Positions 10,043 to 18,966 are shown, numbered from the stretch's first letter. The stretch: 64,000 nucleotides of DNA from Ferrimonas balearica (GCF_019802055.1 NZ_JAHVHW010000004.1:248001-312000), one strand, 5' to 3'. Notes: generated from the sequence alone by a model not told the origin. Made by a program: numbers and translations.

Positions 10043-10076
10043 ATTATATGTCGTTTATATGACAGTCCGGTGACAT
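10043..10076 (-). promoter_or_regulatory. Pho box and -10 of the pstCAB-phoU promoter
   Basis: On the minus strand ATGTCAC-CGGA-CTGTCAT (10059-10076) is two 7-bp PhoB repeats 11 bp apart, close to the CTGTCAY consensus. Exactly 10 bp downstream lies a perfect TATAAT (10043-10048). This is the standard PhoB-activated layout in which the box replaces the -35 element. The pstC ATG is 64 bp from the box. Confidence 0.9.
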
Positions 10077-10305
10077 ACACCGGCGACTTGACCCCGATCA
10101 CGCTTGTGCAGAATACCAGAGGTAACCTATAGATATCATTGGCAAATACGAAGGCTTATTGGGTCGAACCTAAGCCAAAGTCGCGATGGATCCCGAAGCA
10201 AGCGGTGATAGTATCGTCAGTATCATGTCGGGATTTCATCTGGATGACATCTTGATGACCCAGACTGCCGCGACGTACACACCTTCAGGGACACTAAGGG
10301 GCACC

Positions 10306-12381
10306 ATGTCGGCACAAATCACTTTTCCCTACCTGGACAAAGAACTCAGCTGGCTTTCCTTTAACGAACGGGTGCTGCAGGAAGCGGCTGACCCGGAAAA
10401 CCCGGTAATCGAACGGGTTCGTTTTCTTGGCATCTTTTCCAATAACCAGGACGAATTTTTCCGGGTGCGGGTGGCGGACCTGCGCCGCCGCATCCTGATC
10501 GCGGAGGCCAAAGGGGGTGGCCAGGCGGCCCGCACCCTGATGGCGGAGATCAACGCCAAAGTAATGACCCTCCAGACCCAGTTTGACGACATCTACCGTC
10601 AACTTCTGCTGGACCTGGCCCGACGTAACATCTTCCTGGTCAACGAAACCCAGTTGAGCGAAGGCCAGGGGAGATGGCTTAAGCGCCATTTCCGCGACAA
10701 GATCCGCCGCCATATCATCCCCATCCTGCTGACCAAGGACACCGACCTGGATATGTGCCTGGAGGATGGCATCACCTATCTGACCACCGAGATCCGCCAT
10801 CAGGACAAGGTGCGCTACGCCTTTATCCCGGTGCCCTCCGGTAAGCTAGCCCGCTTTGTGCAACTGCCCTCTGAAGGCAGCAAAGCCCGTAAGACACTGA
10901 TCCTGCTCGACAACATCATTCGCCACTGTCTGGCTGAGCTGTTCGACGGCATCCTGGAGTTCGATTCCCTGCGCTGTTACTCAATGAAGCTGACCCGGGA
11001 TGCGGAGTATGACCTCTCCGATGAGATTGAATTGAGCCTGCTGGAGAAGATGTCCTCCGGCCTGAAGCAGCGACTCACCGCCGAACCGGTGCGTCTGGTC
11101 CACGACCGGGAGATGCCGGAAACCATGCTCGATATCCTGCGTGAATCACTGGGGGTAGCCAGTTACGACTCCGTGACCCCCGGGGGCCGCTACCACAACT
11201 TCCGGGATTTTATGTCCTTCCCGAACCCGGGCCGCAAATACCTGGAGCACAAAAAGCTGCCGGCGCTCTCCACCCGGCAGTTCACCGACTTCAAAACCGG
11301 TTTTGACGCGATCACCGCAAGTGATGTGCTGCTCTACTACCCCTACCACAAGTTCAGCCACCTGACCGAGTGGCTGCGCCAGGCCGCCTATGACCCCGCC
11401 GTTAAGGTCATCAAGATCAACATCTACCGGGTGGCCTCCAACTCCCAGGTGATCAACGCCCTGACCGACGCCGTCAAAAACGGCAAAGACGTTACTGTGG
11501 TGGTAGAACTGCGCGCCCGTTTCGACGAAGAGGCCAATATCGAGTGGGCCCGCCATCTGACCGATGCCGGGGTGAAGGTCAACTTCGGTATCCCCACCCT
11601 GAAGATCCACTCCAAGCTGTGCCTGATCAGCCGGGTGGAGCATGGGGAGATGGTGCACTACGCCCACATCGGCACCGGCAACTTCCATGAGAAAACCGCC
11701 AAGGTCTACACCGACTTTGCGCTGTTTACCCGCGACCCGGAGCTCACCCGGGAGGTGGAGGCGGTGTTCGATTTTATCGAGCACCCCTACCGTCGGGTGA
11801 AGTTCCAGCACCTGCTGGTCTCACCGGTGGACGCCCGCCGCAAGCTCTACAGCCTGATCGATCGGGAGGTGCAAAACCGACTGGCGGGCCAACCGGCTGG
11901 CATCACCCTGAAGGTGAACAACCTGGTGGACACTGGCCTAGTCAAACGACTCTATGACGCCTCCCGCAATGGCGTTCGAGTGCAGTTGATCATCCGCGGC
12001 ATGTGCGCGCTGCTGCCCGGAGTGCCCGGCGTGTCGGAAAACATCAAGGCGATCTCCGTGGTCGACCGCTTCCTGGAGCACCCCAGGGTGATGGTGTTTG
12101 AAAACGGGGGAGACCCGAAGGTGTTCATCACCAGCGCCGACTGGATGGGCCGCAATATCGATAACCGTATTGAGGTAGGGTGTCCCATCTATGCCCCCCA
12201 CCTGAAGCGGCAGATCCTGGATATCCTGGCCATTCAATGGCAGGACACCACCAAGGCACGGGTGTTGAACCGGGCGCAGGACAACGAGTACGTGGCGCGG
12301 GGCAACCGGAAAAAGGTGCGCAGCCAGATCGCCATCTACGATTATCTGGTGGAAGTGGAGCAAAAGCCTTTGGCACTCTGA
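10306..12381 (+). CDS. ppk: Polyphosphate kinase 1
   Basis: 691 residues (E. coli 688). It reversibly polymerises the ATP gamma-phosphate into polyphosphate at the membrane. The N-terminal domain begins FPYLDKELSWLSFNERVLQEA. The two catalytic histidines fall at residues 435 (KIHSKLCLIS) and 454 (HIGTGNFHEKTA), the same numbers as in E. coli. The start at 10306 is chosen because AAGGGG precedes it and the family begins here; the frame stays open 40 codons upstream to 10186, but that stretch has no ribosome site or conserved residues. ppx follows after 25 bases. About 230 bp separate it from the divergent pstC Pho box, which points the other way. Confidence 0.97.
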   Translation: MSAQITFPYLDKELSWLSFNERVLQEAADPENPVIERVRFLGIFSNNQDEFFRVRVADLRRRILIAEAKGGGQAARTLMAEINAKVMTLQTQFDDIYRQLLLDLARRNIFLVNETQLSEGQGRWLKRHFRDKIRRHIIPILLTKDTDLDMCLEDGITYLTTEIRHQDKVRYAFIPVPSGKLARFVQLPSEGSKARKTLILLDNIIRHCLAELFDGILEFDSLRCYSMKLTRDAEYDLSDEIELSLLEKMSSGLKQRLTAEPVRLVHDREMPETMLDILRESLGVASYDSVTPGGRYHNFRDFMSFPNPGRKYLEHKKLPALSTRQFTDFKTGFDAITASDVLLYYPYHKFSHLTEWLRQAAYDPAVKVIKINIYRVASNSQVINALTDAVKNGKDVTVVVELRARFDEEANIEWARHLTDAGVKVNFGIPTLKIHSKLCLISRVEHGEMVHYAHIGTGNFHEKTAKVYTDFALFTRDPELTREVEAVFDFIEHPYRRVKFQHLLVSPVDARRKLYSLIDREVQNRLAGQPAGITLKVNNLVDTGLVKRLYDASRNGVRVQLIIRGMCALLPGVPGVSENIKAISVVDRFLEHPRVMVFENGGDPKVFITSADWMGRNIDNRIEVGCPIYAPHLKRQILDILAIQWQDTTKARVLNRAQDNEYVARGNRKKVRSQIAIYDYLVEVEQKPLAL

Positions 12382-12406
12382 AGTTAAGCCTCTGAACGGT
12401 AACGCC

Positions 12407-13897
12407 ATGCCACAGACTCATCGACCCGCCCAGGTTGGCGCCACCATCGCCGCCATCGATATGGGCTCCAACAGCTTTCACCTCGCGATCGCACGGGTGA
12501 TGGAAAACAACGTGCAGATCCTTCACCGGGTCAAGCAGCGCGTCTCTCTGGCGGAGGGGATGGATAAGGCGGGTAACCTCGCCGACGACGCCATGCAGAG
12601 GGGACTGGAGTGCCTGGAGCAGTTTGCTCAGCGATTGCAGGAGAGTCAGATCAGTGACCTTCGCCTGGTCGCCACTTATGCCCTGCGCCAGGCCCCCAAC
12701 CGCAACACTTTTCTCAAGCAAGCCCGCCTGATTCTCGACCAACCCATTGAGGTGATTGCCGGACGCGAGGAGGCACGCCTGATCTTCCACGGCGTCAGCC
12801 ACGCCGAGGAGTTGGATGTGCCCACCCTGGTGATCGACATCGGCGGTGGCAGCACCGAACTGATCATCGGCCAGGATGGCGAACCGTTTCAGCTGGAGAG
12901 CCTCAACATGGGGTGCGTCAGCTTCCAGGACCGGTATTTCGATCAGGGCAAACTCAGCATCAAGCGGTTTGAAAAAGCGATTCTGGCGGCGCAGCAACGG
13001 TTGGAACCCCTGCTGGAGCGCTACCAGCAACAAGGGTGGCAGGCCGCCCTTGGCACCTCTGGCACCATCAAGGCACTGACACAGGTCTGCCTTCAGGAGT
13101 TTGAGCAGCCACTGATCACCCGAAAATCCCTGGAGAAGCTGGTGAGTAAACTGGCGGATGCGGGTCACATCGACAAGATGGGGATGACCTACCTGTCCGA
13201 AAGCCGACGGCCGGTACTGCCTGCAGGATTGGCCGTGTTGCTGGGGTGCTTCCGGGCGCTGGAGATCCAGGAGATGGGATTCTGTGACGCGGCGCTTCGG
13301 GAAGGGGTGATCTTTGAGATGGCCAACCGGGCTCCCCAGCCTTCGGTGTGCCAGCACACGGTGGAAGCGATGCAGCGGCTTTATCATGTGGACGTGCGCC
13401 ACGCCAAGCGGGTGGCGGACACCGCGTGTCACTGCTATCGCGCCCAATCCAGCGCAGACGACGCCTTGGAGGAGTTGCTGTACTGGGGCGGACAGCTTCA
13501 TGAGGTGGGATTGGCACTGAACTCCAAAGGGGTACAGCGCCATTCCGAGTACATACTGGCCAACAGTAATATGGCCGGATTCTATCTGGAGCAGCAGCAA
13601 CTGCTCGCGTTTCTCGGACGTTGGCACCGCAAACGGCTGGACGAGTGCGAACCGCCCAACCTGGAACTGGCCAAAGGCAGTCAGATGCTGGGCTTGTTGG
13701 TCTGTCTGCGCCTGTCGGTGATCTGGCACCTGGGTCGCCGCCACCATGTTGCCCTGCCCACGCTGACCTGGCAGAAGCGAGCAGTACACCTCACCCTGCC
13801 GGAAGCGTTAACCGATGATGCCCTCCTGTTGGCGGACCTGGAACAGGAAGCGGAGCACCTGCACTCCATCGGCTGGCAACTGAGTTGGGGAGAGTAA
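12407..13897 (+). CDS. ppx: Exopolyphosphatase (Ppx/GppA family)
   Basis: 496 residues. It degrades polyphosphate processively from its ends to release phosphate. ASKHA-fold motifs are intact: AAIDMGSNSFHLAIAR (15-30), AGREEARLIF, and the phosphate-binding DIGGGSTELIIG (from about 144), followed by a C-terminal HD-like helical region with HEVGLALNSKGVQRHS. The close relative GppA (pppGpp phosphohydrolase) shares this fold; the position directly behind ppk1, as in E. coli ppk-ppx, and the full-length C-terminal domain favour Ppx. Co-transcription with ppk is likely given the 25-base gap. Confidence 0.94.
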   Translation: MPQTHRPAQVGATIAAIDMGSNSFHLAIARVMENNVQILHRVKQRVSLAEGMDKAGNLADDAMQRGLECLEQFAQRLQESQISDLRLVATYALRQAPNRNTFLKQARLILDQPIEVIAGREEARLIFHGVSHAEELDVPTLVIDIGGGSTELIIGQDGEPFQLESLNMGCVSFQDRYFDQGKLSIKRFEKAILAAQQRLEPLLERYQQQGWQAALGTSGTIKALTQVCLQEFEQPLITRKSLEKLVSKLADAGHIDKMGMTYLSESRRPVLPAGLAVLLGCFRALEIQEMGFCDAALREGVIFEMANRAPQPSVCQHTVEAMQRLYHVDVRHAKRVADTACHCYRAQSSADDALEELLYWGGQLHEVGLALNSKGVQRHSEYILANSNMAGFYLEQQQLLAFLGRWHRKRLDECEPPNLELAKGSQMLGLLVCLRLSVIWHLGRRHHVALPTLTWQKRAVHLTLPEALTDDALLLADLEQEAEHLHSIGWQLSWGE

Positions 13898-14015
13898 CCG
13901 GGAGCGTCATTACGCTTGTCCGCCACCCTCTCTGAGTATCCATGTCCGGGCAGCGACCGGCGGAAATCGGTTACCGATTAAAAGGGTAAGCGTGCCCTGA
14001 CAGGCAGAGAAAACG

Positions 14016-14046
14016 AAGAAGCCCGCGTCTCAGACGCGGGCTTCAC
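14016..14046. terminator. Bidirectional terminator between ppx and the EVE gene
   Basis: Thirteen-base arms GAAGCCCGCGTCT / AGACGCGGGCTTC (14018-14030, 14032-14044) around one base. The minus strand continues TTCGTTTTC, suiting the convergent EVE gene; the plus strand continues in a CT-rich run. Confidence 0.7.
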
Positions 14047-14050
14047 TCTC

Positions 14051-14503
14051 TCAGCGATTCATCATCGCCAGGATCGCCTGCCACTCCGTTTCCGTAACCG
14101 GCTGGATGCTCAGTCGGCTGCGTTTGACCAACACCATCTCGGACAGCTCCGGATTGGCTTTGATGGACGCCAGACTGATCAGGGGCAGATGCTGCTCATA
14201 GGAGACGTCCACCATGATCCAGCGCGGGTTGTCTGGGTCTGACTTGGGATCGAAGTAGGGGCTCTCGGGATCAAACTGATAGGGGTCCGGGTAAGCTTCC
14301 CTGGAAACCGTCGCTATCCCCGCCACGCCGACATGCTTGCAGGAGGAGTGGTAGATAAACACCTTATCCCCCACCTTCACCTCATCACGCATCAGGTTGC
14401 GGGCCTGATAGTTCCGAACGCCCTCCCAGCAGCTGGTGCCCTGGGCTCTCAAGGTATCGATAGAGAAGGTATCCGGTTCGGTTTTAAACAGCCAGTAAGC
14501 CAT
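14051..14503 (-). CDS. EVE domain-containing protein
   Basis: About 150 residues making up a single EVE domain, a PUA-like relative of YTH that binds modified bases. The family signature is clear: YWLFKTEPDTFSIDTL at the start, CWEGVRNYQARNLMRD, KVGDKVFIYHSSC, and DPRWIMVDV-type strands. I chose the ATG giving MAYWLFKTEP because homologues start there; ATGs at 14515 and 14566 are in frame and none has a clear ribosome site. It lies alone between ppx and pstS on the minus strand, ending at a strong terminator. The ligand is unknown here; EVE proteins have been tied to modified cytosine or RNA binding. Confidence 0.88.
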   Translation of the reverse strand: MAYWLFKTEPDTFSIDTLRAQGTSCWEGVRNYQARNLMRDEVKVGDKVFIYHSSCKHVGVAGIATVSREAYPDPYQFDPESPYFDPKSDPDNPRWIMVDVSYEQHLPLISLASIKANPELSEMVLVKRSRLSIQPVTETEWQAILAMMNR

Positions 14504-14570
14504 AGCGTTGATCATGAAAGAGAAAGGGACTTCAGTGTAACCGAAAGCCCAAGGGAGCGCCCTCAAAGCA

Positions 14571-14599
14571 AAACGCCCCGCATCAGCGGGGCGTTGCTT
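14571..14599 (-). terminator. Terminator of pstS
   Basis: CGCCCCGC-ATCA-GCGGGGCG (14574-14593). Read on the minus strand it follows the pstS stop and runs into GTTTTGCTTT. Confidence 0.8.
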
Positions 14600-14613
14600 A
14601 CCAATCCGAGGCG

Positions 14614-15585
14614 TTACAAGGGAATACCCAGTCGCTCGAGATCCTTGGCGATCACCGTTTGCGGCAGGGGCACATAGCCATCCTTCTGGACAACCTCCTG
14701 CCCCTGTCTGGACAGCATAAACTTGATGAACTCCGCCACCATCGGGTCCAGCGGGCGGTTGGGGTGTTTGTTGACGTACACGTAGAGGTAACGACTCAGG
14801 GGGTACTGGCCACTGGCCGCATTGGCCGCTGTAGCTTCCACAAACTCAGAACCGGACTTGGCCAGCGGCACCGCACGTACGCCTGCGGTTTTGTAGCCGA
14901 TGCCGGAGTAGCCAATGGCGTTCAGCGAGGTGGAGACCGACTGCACCACGGATGCGGAGCCGGGCTGCTCGTTGACGCTGGGCTTAAAGTCCCCTTTACA
15001 CAACGCTTTCTTCTTGAAGTAACCGTAGGTGCCGGACACCGAGTTGCGGCCATACAGCTGAATGTCCCGATTGGCCCAGGAACCGCTCAGGCCCAGATCA
15101 CCCCAACGACTCACCGGACTGCCGCCGCAGCGCAGGGTGGAGGAGAAGATCCCATCCAGTTGCTCAATGGTCAGCCCCTCAATGGGGTTGTCCTTATGGG
15201 CAAATACCGCCAACGCATCGATGGCCACACGAATGGGAGTCGGCTTGTAGCCATAGCGCTTAATAAAGGCTTCCTCTTCATTCGGCTTCATCTTACGGCT
15301 CATCGGCCCGAACTGGGAGGTACCCTCAGTCAGCGCCGGTGGCGCAGTGGAGGAGCCCGCGGCCTGGATCTGGGGATTGATGTTGGGGTATTGCTTGCGG
15401 AACTCCTCGGCCCACAGGGTCATCATGTTGGCCAGGGTGTCGGATCCCACCGAGGAGAGGTTCCCTGCCACCCCGCTGGTTTTCTGATAATCCGCCAGCG
15501 CCGGGTCGATGGCGGCAGCCGAGGAGGCACTGAAAAGACCGGCAAGAGTCAAACTCAAAGCGCCGACGAGGTGTTTGATTTTCAT
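14614..15585 (-). CDS. pstS: Phosphate ABC transporter substrate-binding protein PstS
   Basis: 323-residue periplasmic phosphate-binding protein. The ATG at 15585 follows GGAG by eight bases; in-frame codons up to 15621 are not supported. A signal peptide ([10 protein letters not shown] onward, cleavage after SSAAA, residue 25) is clear. Phosphate-contact segments are visible: [13 protein letters not shown] near the mature N-terminus, [17 protein letters not shown], and [12 protein letters not shown]. It is cut off from pstCAB by about 4.6 kb holding ppk-ppx and the EVE gene, and has its own Pho-box promoter and terminator, so it can be made in excess over the membrane parts. Confidence 0.97.
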   Translation of the reverse strand: MKIKHLVGALSLTLAGLFSASSAAAIDPALADYQKTSGVAGNLSSVGSDTLANMMTLWAEEFRKQYPNINPQIQAAGSSTAPPALTEGTSQFGPMSRKMKPNEEEAFIKRYGYKPTPIRVAIDALAVFAHKDNPIEGLTIEQLDGIFSSTLRCGGSPVSRWGDLGLSGSWANRDIQLYGRNSVSGTYGYFKKKALCKGDFKPSVNEQPGSASVVQSVSTSLNAIGYSGIGYKTAGVRAVPLAKSGSEFVEATAANAASGQYPLSRYLYVYVNKHPNRPLDPMVAEFIKFMLSRQGQEVVQKDGYVPLPQTVIAKDLERLGIPL

Positions 15586-15631
15586 AAGTAACTCCAGAGT
15601 TATCCGGTATCGGGTTACCAATCACAAAGGC

Positions 15632-15665
15632 AGTATCGGCAGGGCAGATGACAATTCGGTGACAG
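15632..15665 (-). promoter_or_regulatory. Pho box and -10 of pstS
   Basis: Minus strand CTGTCAC-CGAA-TTGTCAT (15648-15665), then a 10-bp gap and GATACT (15632-15637). Geometry is identical to the pstC promoter; the box is 63 bp before the pstS ATG. Confidence 0.9.
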
Positions 15666-15693
15666 TTTGATGTCGCAATAATGAACAGCGGAG

Positions 15694-16998
15694 TCAGCTG
15701 GCTTTTCTCGGCACCACCAGGGTAGCAGGCAGTTCGAAGGCAAAACGGCTGCCCTTACCCACCACGGATTGGATCTCCAGCTGACTGTTGTGGTGGTTCA
15801 GCGCATGCTTAACGATGGCCAAACCCAGGCCACTGCCCCCGGTATCCCGTGAGCGCGCCTTATCCACCCGGTAGAAGCGTTCCGTCAGTCTGGGCAGATG
15901 CTCCGGAGGGATCCCCTCGCCCTGGTCCTGAACCTCAAACCGGGCCCGCTCGCCATTTCGGGACCAGCTGACCCGGATCTCTCTTCCGGGCGGCGTATAG
16001 CGGATGGCGTTCTGAACCAAGTTGGCGCAGGCGCTGTGCAGCTGCATCTCGTCACCAAAAACCTTCAGGTCCGGATCCACCTCAAACACCAGTCTGTGAC
16101 TGCCGGAGGCCAAGGATTCCCCCTCTTGCTGAAGGGTCGCCATCAGGGCAGGAACATCAACAATATGCTCCAGATCGAGATCCGTCGCCGACTCGATTCG
16201 TGAGAGGGTCAGCAGCCGGTCAATCAGGGTTTTCATCCGGATCGACTGCTCCTCCATCGCCTTGAACTGCCGCCCCTGCATCGATTCCGGCTCGCAGGTC
16301 ATCTGCATCATCTCAACATAGCCCTGCAGCACGGTAAGGGGCGTTTTCAGCTCATGGGAGACGTTAGCAACAAAGTCCCGGCGCATCTGCTCCAACTGGC
16401 GCAGGCGGGTCACATCCCGGGCAATCAGCAGGCGCTGGCTGTCGCCATACGCCATAATCCGCACCTCAAGCAGCCAGCTGCCATTGACCGGGGAGACCAG
16501 CTCCAACGGTTCGGAGAAGCGGCGTTTGTTCCAGTACTTAACAAAGCGGGGATGGCGCAGCAGATTGTGGATGCGGTTGCCGGCATCCTGAGGCCAGCGG
16601 ATCCCCAGCAGGTGCTCCGCCAGGCGGTTACTCCAGAGGATCTGCCCCTCCGGCCCCAACACCATGGCAGCGTCAGGCAACGCCTCGGCCCCTTCCCGAA
16701 ACCGGGACAAAAGGCGGGCCAACTGGGCGCGTCGACGACGGTTCTTGCCCTGAAGCCGGTAGATGCCATTGAAGATCGGTTCCCAGCTGCCACTGCCATG
16801 GGGCGGTGTCAGGCGGCGGTCATGCCACAGCCAGTGGGCCAGTTTATTGAGGTGACGGTAGTGCCAGAACAGCAGTAACCATGAGCCGATAAGCAGAGCA
16901 AGGGCCAGCTGATCCAGCAGCAGGCCCAACAGCGCCCAGGGGGCCATCCACATCACCAGCTTCAACAGCAAACGGTAGCCGGAGTAGGACTCAAACAT
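15694..16998 (-). CDS. phoR: Phosphate regulon sensor histidine kinase PhoR
   Basis: 434-residue membrane kinase. Two closely spaced hydrophobic segments (about 12-30 and 31-46) with almost no periplasmic loop, then a PAS domain (about 95-200), the HisKA motif FVANVSHELKTPLTVLQGY with phospho-acceptor His215, and an HATPase domain with N box (QNAIRYTPPG), G1 (DQGEGIP) and G2 (GGSGLGLAIVKH). It phosphorylates PhoB when the Pst/PhoU complex signals phosphate shortage. The gene begins 34 bases after phoB and shares its promoter. GGA lies eight bases before the ATG. Confidence 0.97.
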   Translation of the reverse strand: MFESYSGYRLLLKLVMWMAPWALLGLLLDQLALALLIGSWLLLFWHYRHLNKLAHWLWHDRRLTPPHGSGSWEPIFNGIYRLQGKNRRRRAQLARLLSRFREGAEALPDAAMVLGPEGQILWSNRLAEHLLGIRWPQDAGNRIHNLLRHPRFVKYWNKRRFSEPLELVSPVNGSWLLEVRIMAYGDSQRLLIARDVTRLRQLEQMRRDFVANVSHELKTPLTVLQGYVEMMQMTCEPESMQGRQFKAMEEQSIRMKTLIDRLLTLSRIESATDLDLEHIVDVPALMATLQQEGESLASGSHRLVFEVDPDLKVFGDEMQLHSACANLVQNAIRYTPPGREIRVSWSRNGERARFEVQDQGEGIPPEHLPRLTERFYRVDKARSRDTGGSGLGLAIVKHALNHHNSQLEIQSVVGKGSRFAFELPATLVVPRKAS

Positions 16999-17032
16999 GT
17001 TTTACGTCCAAGTAGGTTTGCCCCATGAACCC

Positions 17033-17722
17033 TCAGATTTTGGTGGAAAAGCGGTAACCGGCCCCACGGACGGTCTGAATCAGCTTATCGTGCCCGGTTT
17101 CCTGAATCGCTTTGCGCAAGCGGCGGATGTGAACATCGACGGTGCGATCTTCCACGTAGACGTTGGTGCCCCAGACGTTATCCAGCAGTTGCTCACGGCT
17201 GTATACCCGCTCCGGGTGCGTCATAAAGAAGTGCAGCAGACGGAACTCGGTCGGCCCCATGTCCAACCCCTGCTCCTCCACCGTCACGCGGTGGGAAACC
17301 GGGTCGAGGCGCAATCCCTGAACCTCGACTGCCTCCTCCAGACGAGTCGGCGCGGAGCGGCGAAGTACCGCTTTGATGCGGGCCACCAGCTCCTTGGGAG
17401 AGAAGGGCTTTGTGATGTAGTCGTCGGCGCCGACTTCCAGGCCGCGAACCCGATCCTCCTCCTCACCGCGAGCGGTCAGCATGATGATGGGGATCTGACG
17501 GGTGTGTTCGTCCTGACGCAGGCTCTTGGCCAGTTGGATCCCGCTGCCACCGGGCAGCATCCAATCCAGCAGGACCAGATCGGGGTACGGTTCGCTGATG
17601 GCGCTGAGGCCCTGGTCATAATCCGCCGCACTGGTGGTGCGGAACCCGTGCTGCTCCAGCACAAAGGTCAGCATTTCGCGAATGGCGGATTCATCTTCAA
17701 CAATCAGGATATTGGCAGTCAT
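17033..17722 (-). CDS. phoB: Phosphate regulon response regulator PhoB
   Basis: 229 residues: a receiver domain with acidic pocket (VEDE, 8-11), phospho-acceptor Asp53 in LLDWMLPG and Lys in [10 protein letters not shown], then an OmpR-type winged helix ([12 protein letters not shown]-like region, [26 protein letters not shown]). Phosphorylated PhoB binds Pho boxes; four in this window lie before pstC, pstS, phoB itself and the porin. It is first in phoB-phoR and autoregulated through the box 55 bp upstream. The ribosome site is weak. Confidence 0.98.
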   Translation of the reverse strand: MTANILIVEDESAIREMLTFVLEQHGFRTTSAADYDQGLSAISEPYPDLVLLDWMLPGGSGIQLAKSLRQDEHTRQIPIIMLTARGEEEDRVRGLEVGADDYITKPFSPKELVARIKAVLRRSAPTRLEEAVEVQGLRLDPVSHRVTVEEQGLDMGPTEFRLLHFFMTHPERVYSREQLLDNVWGTNVYVEDRTVDVHIRRLRKAIQETGHDKLIQTVRGAGYRFSTKI

Positions 17723-17760
17723 AACAGGCTTTTGGATCCACGAGTGACAGTTCGCGGATG

Positions 17761-17794
17761 ATTATCTGTCCAACAAATGACAGAAATATGAATT
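17761..17794 (-). promoter_or_regulatory. Pho box and -10 of phoBR
   Basis: Minus strand AATTCAT-ATTT-CTGTCAT (17777-17794): the promoter-proximal repeat is perfect and the distal one is 4 of 7. A 10-bp gap leads to GATAAT (17761-17766). This weaker box fits autoregulation with a basal level. Confidence 0.8.
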
Positions 17795-17812
17795 CCTGAC
17801 AAGGAGTGTAAT

Positions 17813-17842
17813 AAAAAGAGGGCCCAATGGCCCTCTTTTTAC
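17813..17842 (-). terminator. Terminator of the porin gene
   Basis: AAAAAGAGGGCC-CAAT-GGCCCTCTTTTT (17813-17840), immediately after the porin stop on the minus strand. It also insulates the phoB promoter from porin read-through. Confidence 0.85.
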
Positions 17843-17858
17843 CGGTTGCGACAATAAC

Positions 17859-18800
17859 TCAGAAGTCGTAGCGCAGGCCGACGGCAAACACGCTGTCGTT
17901 GTCCTGAGTGTCGTAGCTGGTACCGGTGTAGTAGGCGTTCAGACGCAGCTGCTTGGACATCTTGTGTTCTGCACCCACGGAGTAAACGGAACCGGAATCG
18001 GCAAACTTGTTCCTGCCATCCGCATCCTGGTACTGGGCTTTCAGCTTGGTGGCACCCAGGCTGTAGGCGGCAGACACCATAAAGCCGTCATAGGATGCGC
18101 CGGTGGAGACTTTTTCCTGGTCGTTGTACATGGCGCCCAGTTCGAAGCCAGCGATCTTACCGCCAACGGTGACACGGAGTACGTCGTAGTCGTGCACTTT
18201 GCTGTCGTAGGCCACAGCCGCGTAGAAGGGCTGCTTCTTGTAGTTGGCGTCACCCACCATACCGGCTACGGAGAAGCCGCTTTCGCCCAACTGCTTACTG
18301 TCCCCTTCCGCAACGTAGGTGACTTCCGCAGTGAACAGGTTGGCGATGCTCGGCGTGGCGTAGGAGATCTGTTGGGAAGCACGGTTCTCACCACGGAACA
18401 GGGCATTGATATCCCCTTCGTAATCGCTGAACTGATCAACCTTGCCCTGAGAGCGCTTCAGCGCGGTGTCGCGGCGACCGATGGTGGTGGTACCGAAGCC
18501 GCCTTTGAGGCCGATAAACTGGTTACGGTTGGAGAACACGTCGCTGCCGTCAACCACGTTGATGCCAAACTCCGCCTGGTAGATGGCTTCCAGGCCCTGG
18601 GAGATCTCATGGCTGCCCTTCACACCCAGGCGGGAGGAGTGGGAAGCGATACGGGTTTCACCCTCGCTGTTGTCACCACCCAGGTCAGCATACTGAGCGG
18701 TCAGGTTCAGGCGGCCGTACACGTTCACATCGGCGGCAGCGGTAGCAGGCAGGATTGCGGCAGCCACAGCGGCAGCCAGGAAAGTGCGATTCAGAGACAT
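17859..18800 (-). CDS. Outer-membrane porin under Pho control
   Basis: 313 residues of the Gram-negative general porin superfamily. A signal peptide ends ATAAA (cleavage near residue 23), giving a mature N-terminus DVNVYGRLNLTAQY, the first strand of trimeric porins. The chain ends VFAVGLRYDF with the C-terminal Phe needed for barrel assembly. The L3-like segment includes RRDTALKRSQGKVDQFSDYEGDINALF. Two tandem Pho boxes lie 71-112 bp upstream, so it is very probably induced by phosphate starvation and acts like PhoE or OprP by letting anions cross the outer membrane. Pore selectivity cannot be read directly. Confidence 0.93.
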   Translation of the reverse strand: MSLNRTFLAAAVAAAILPATAAADVNVYGRLNLTAQYADLGGDNSEGETRIASHSSRLGVKGSHEISQGLEAIYQAEFGINVVDGSDVFSNRNQFIGLKGGFGTTTIGRRDTALKRSQGKVDQFSDYEGDINALFRGENRASQQISYATPSIANLFTAEVTYVAEGDSKQLGESGFSVAGMVGDANYKKQPFYAAVAYDSKVHDYDVLRVTVGGKIAGFELGAMYNDQEKVSTGASYDGFMVSAAYSLGATKLKAQYQDADGRNKFADSGSVYSVGAEHKMSKQLRLNAYYTGTSYDTQDNDSVFAVGLRYDF

Positions 18801-18870
18801 GATTTCTATTCCTTGTTAAACGGGTGTTTTCCGGTTCAGGAGAAAACGCCGCAAAGTGTGCCAAGGCTTT

Positions 18871-18912
18871 GTGACAGTTAAATGTCAACCCGCCGTGACA
18901 GTTTTGTGACAA
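18871..18912 (-). promoter_or_regulatory. Tandem Pho boxes before the porin
   Basis: The distal box TTGTCAC-AAAA-CTGTCAC (18895-18912) is near-perfect. The proximal box TTGACAT-TTAA-CTGTCAC (18871-18888) has one perfect and one 5-of-7 repeat. The boxes are offset by 24 bp. The expected -10 position (18855-18860, CACACT) is weak, as in activator-dependent promoters. Confidence 0.85.
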
Positions 18913-18966
18913 TCCTGAGCGGCATTCAATAGCATTAACACCCGTTTAACAAGGGGTTGTTCGAAC

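Noticed and set aside
10186-10305. 40-codon N-terminal extension of PPK1
   Set aside because: No ribosome site, no conserved residues; the ATG at 10306 puts the catalytic His at the E. coli numbers.
12128-13789. 553-residue frame on the minus strand
   Set aside because: Fully antisense to ppx and the ppk end; no motifs or ribosome site, while ppx has all its catalytic motifs.
17744-17750. Extra GTGACAG between the phoB promoter and start codon
   Set aside because: Only one repeat; the position 11 bp away does not match.
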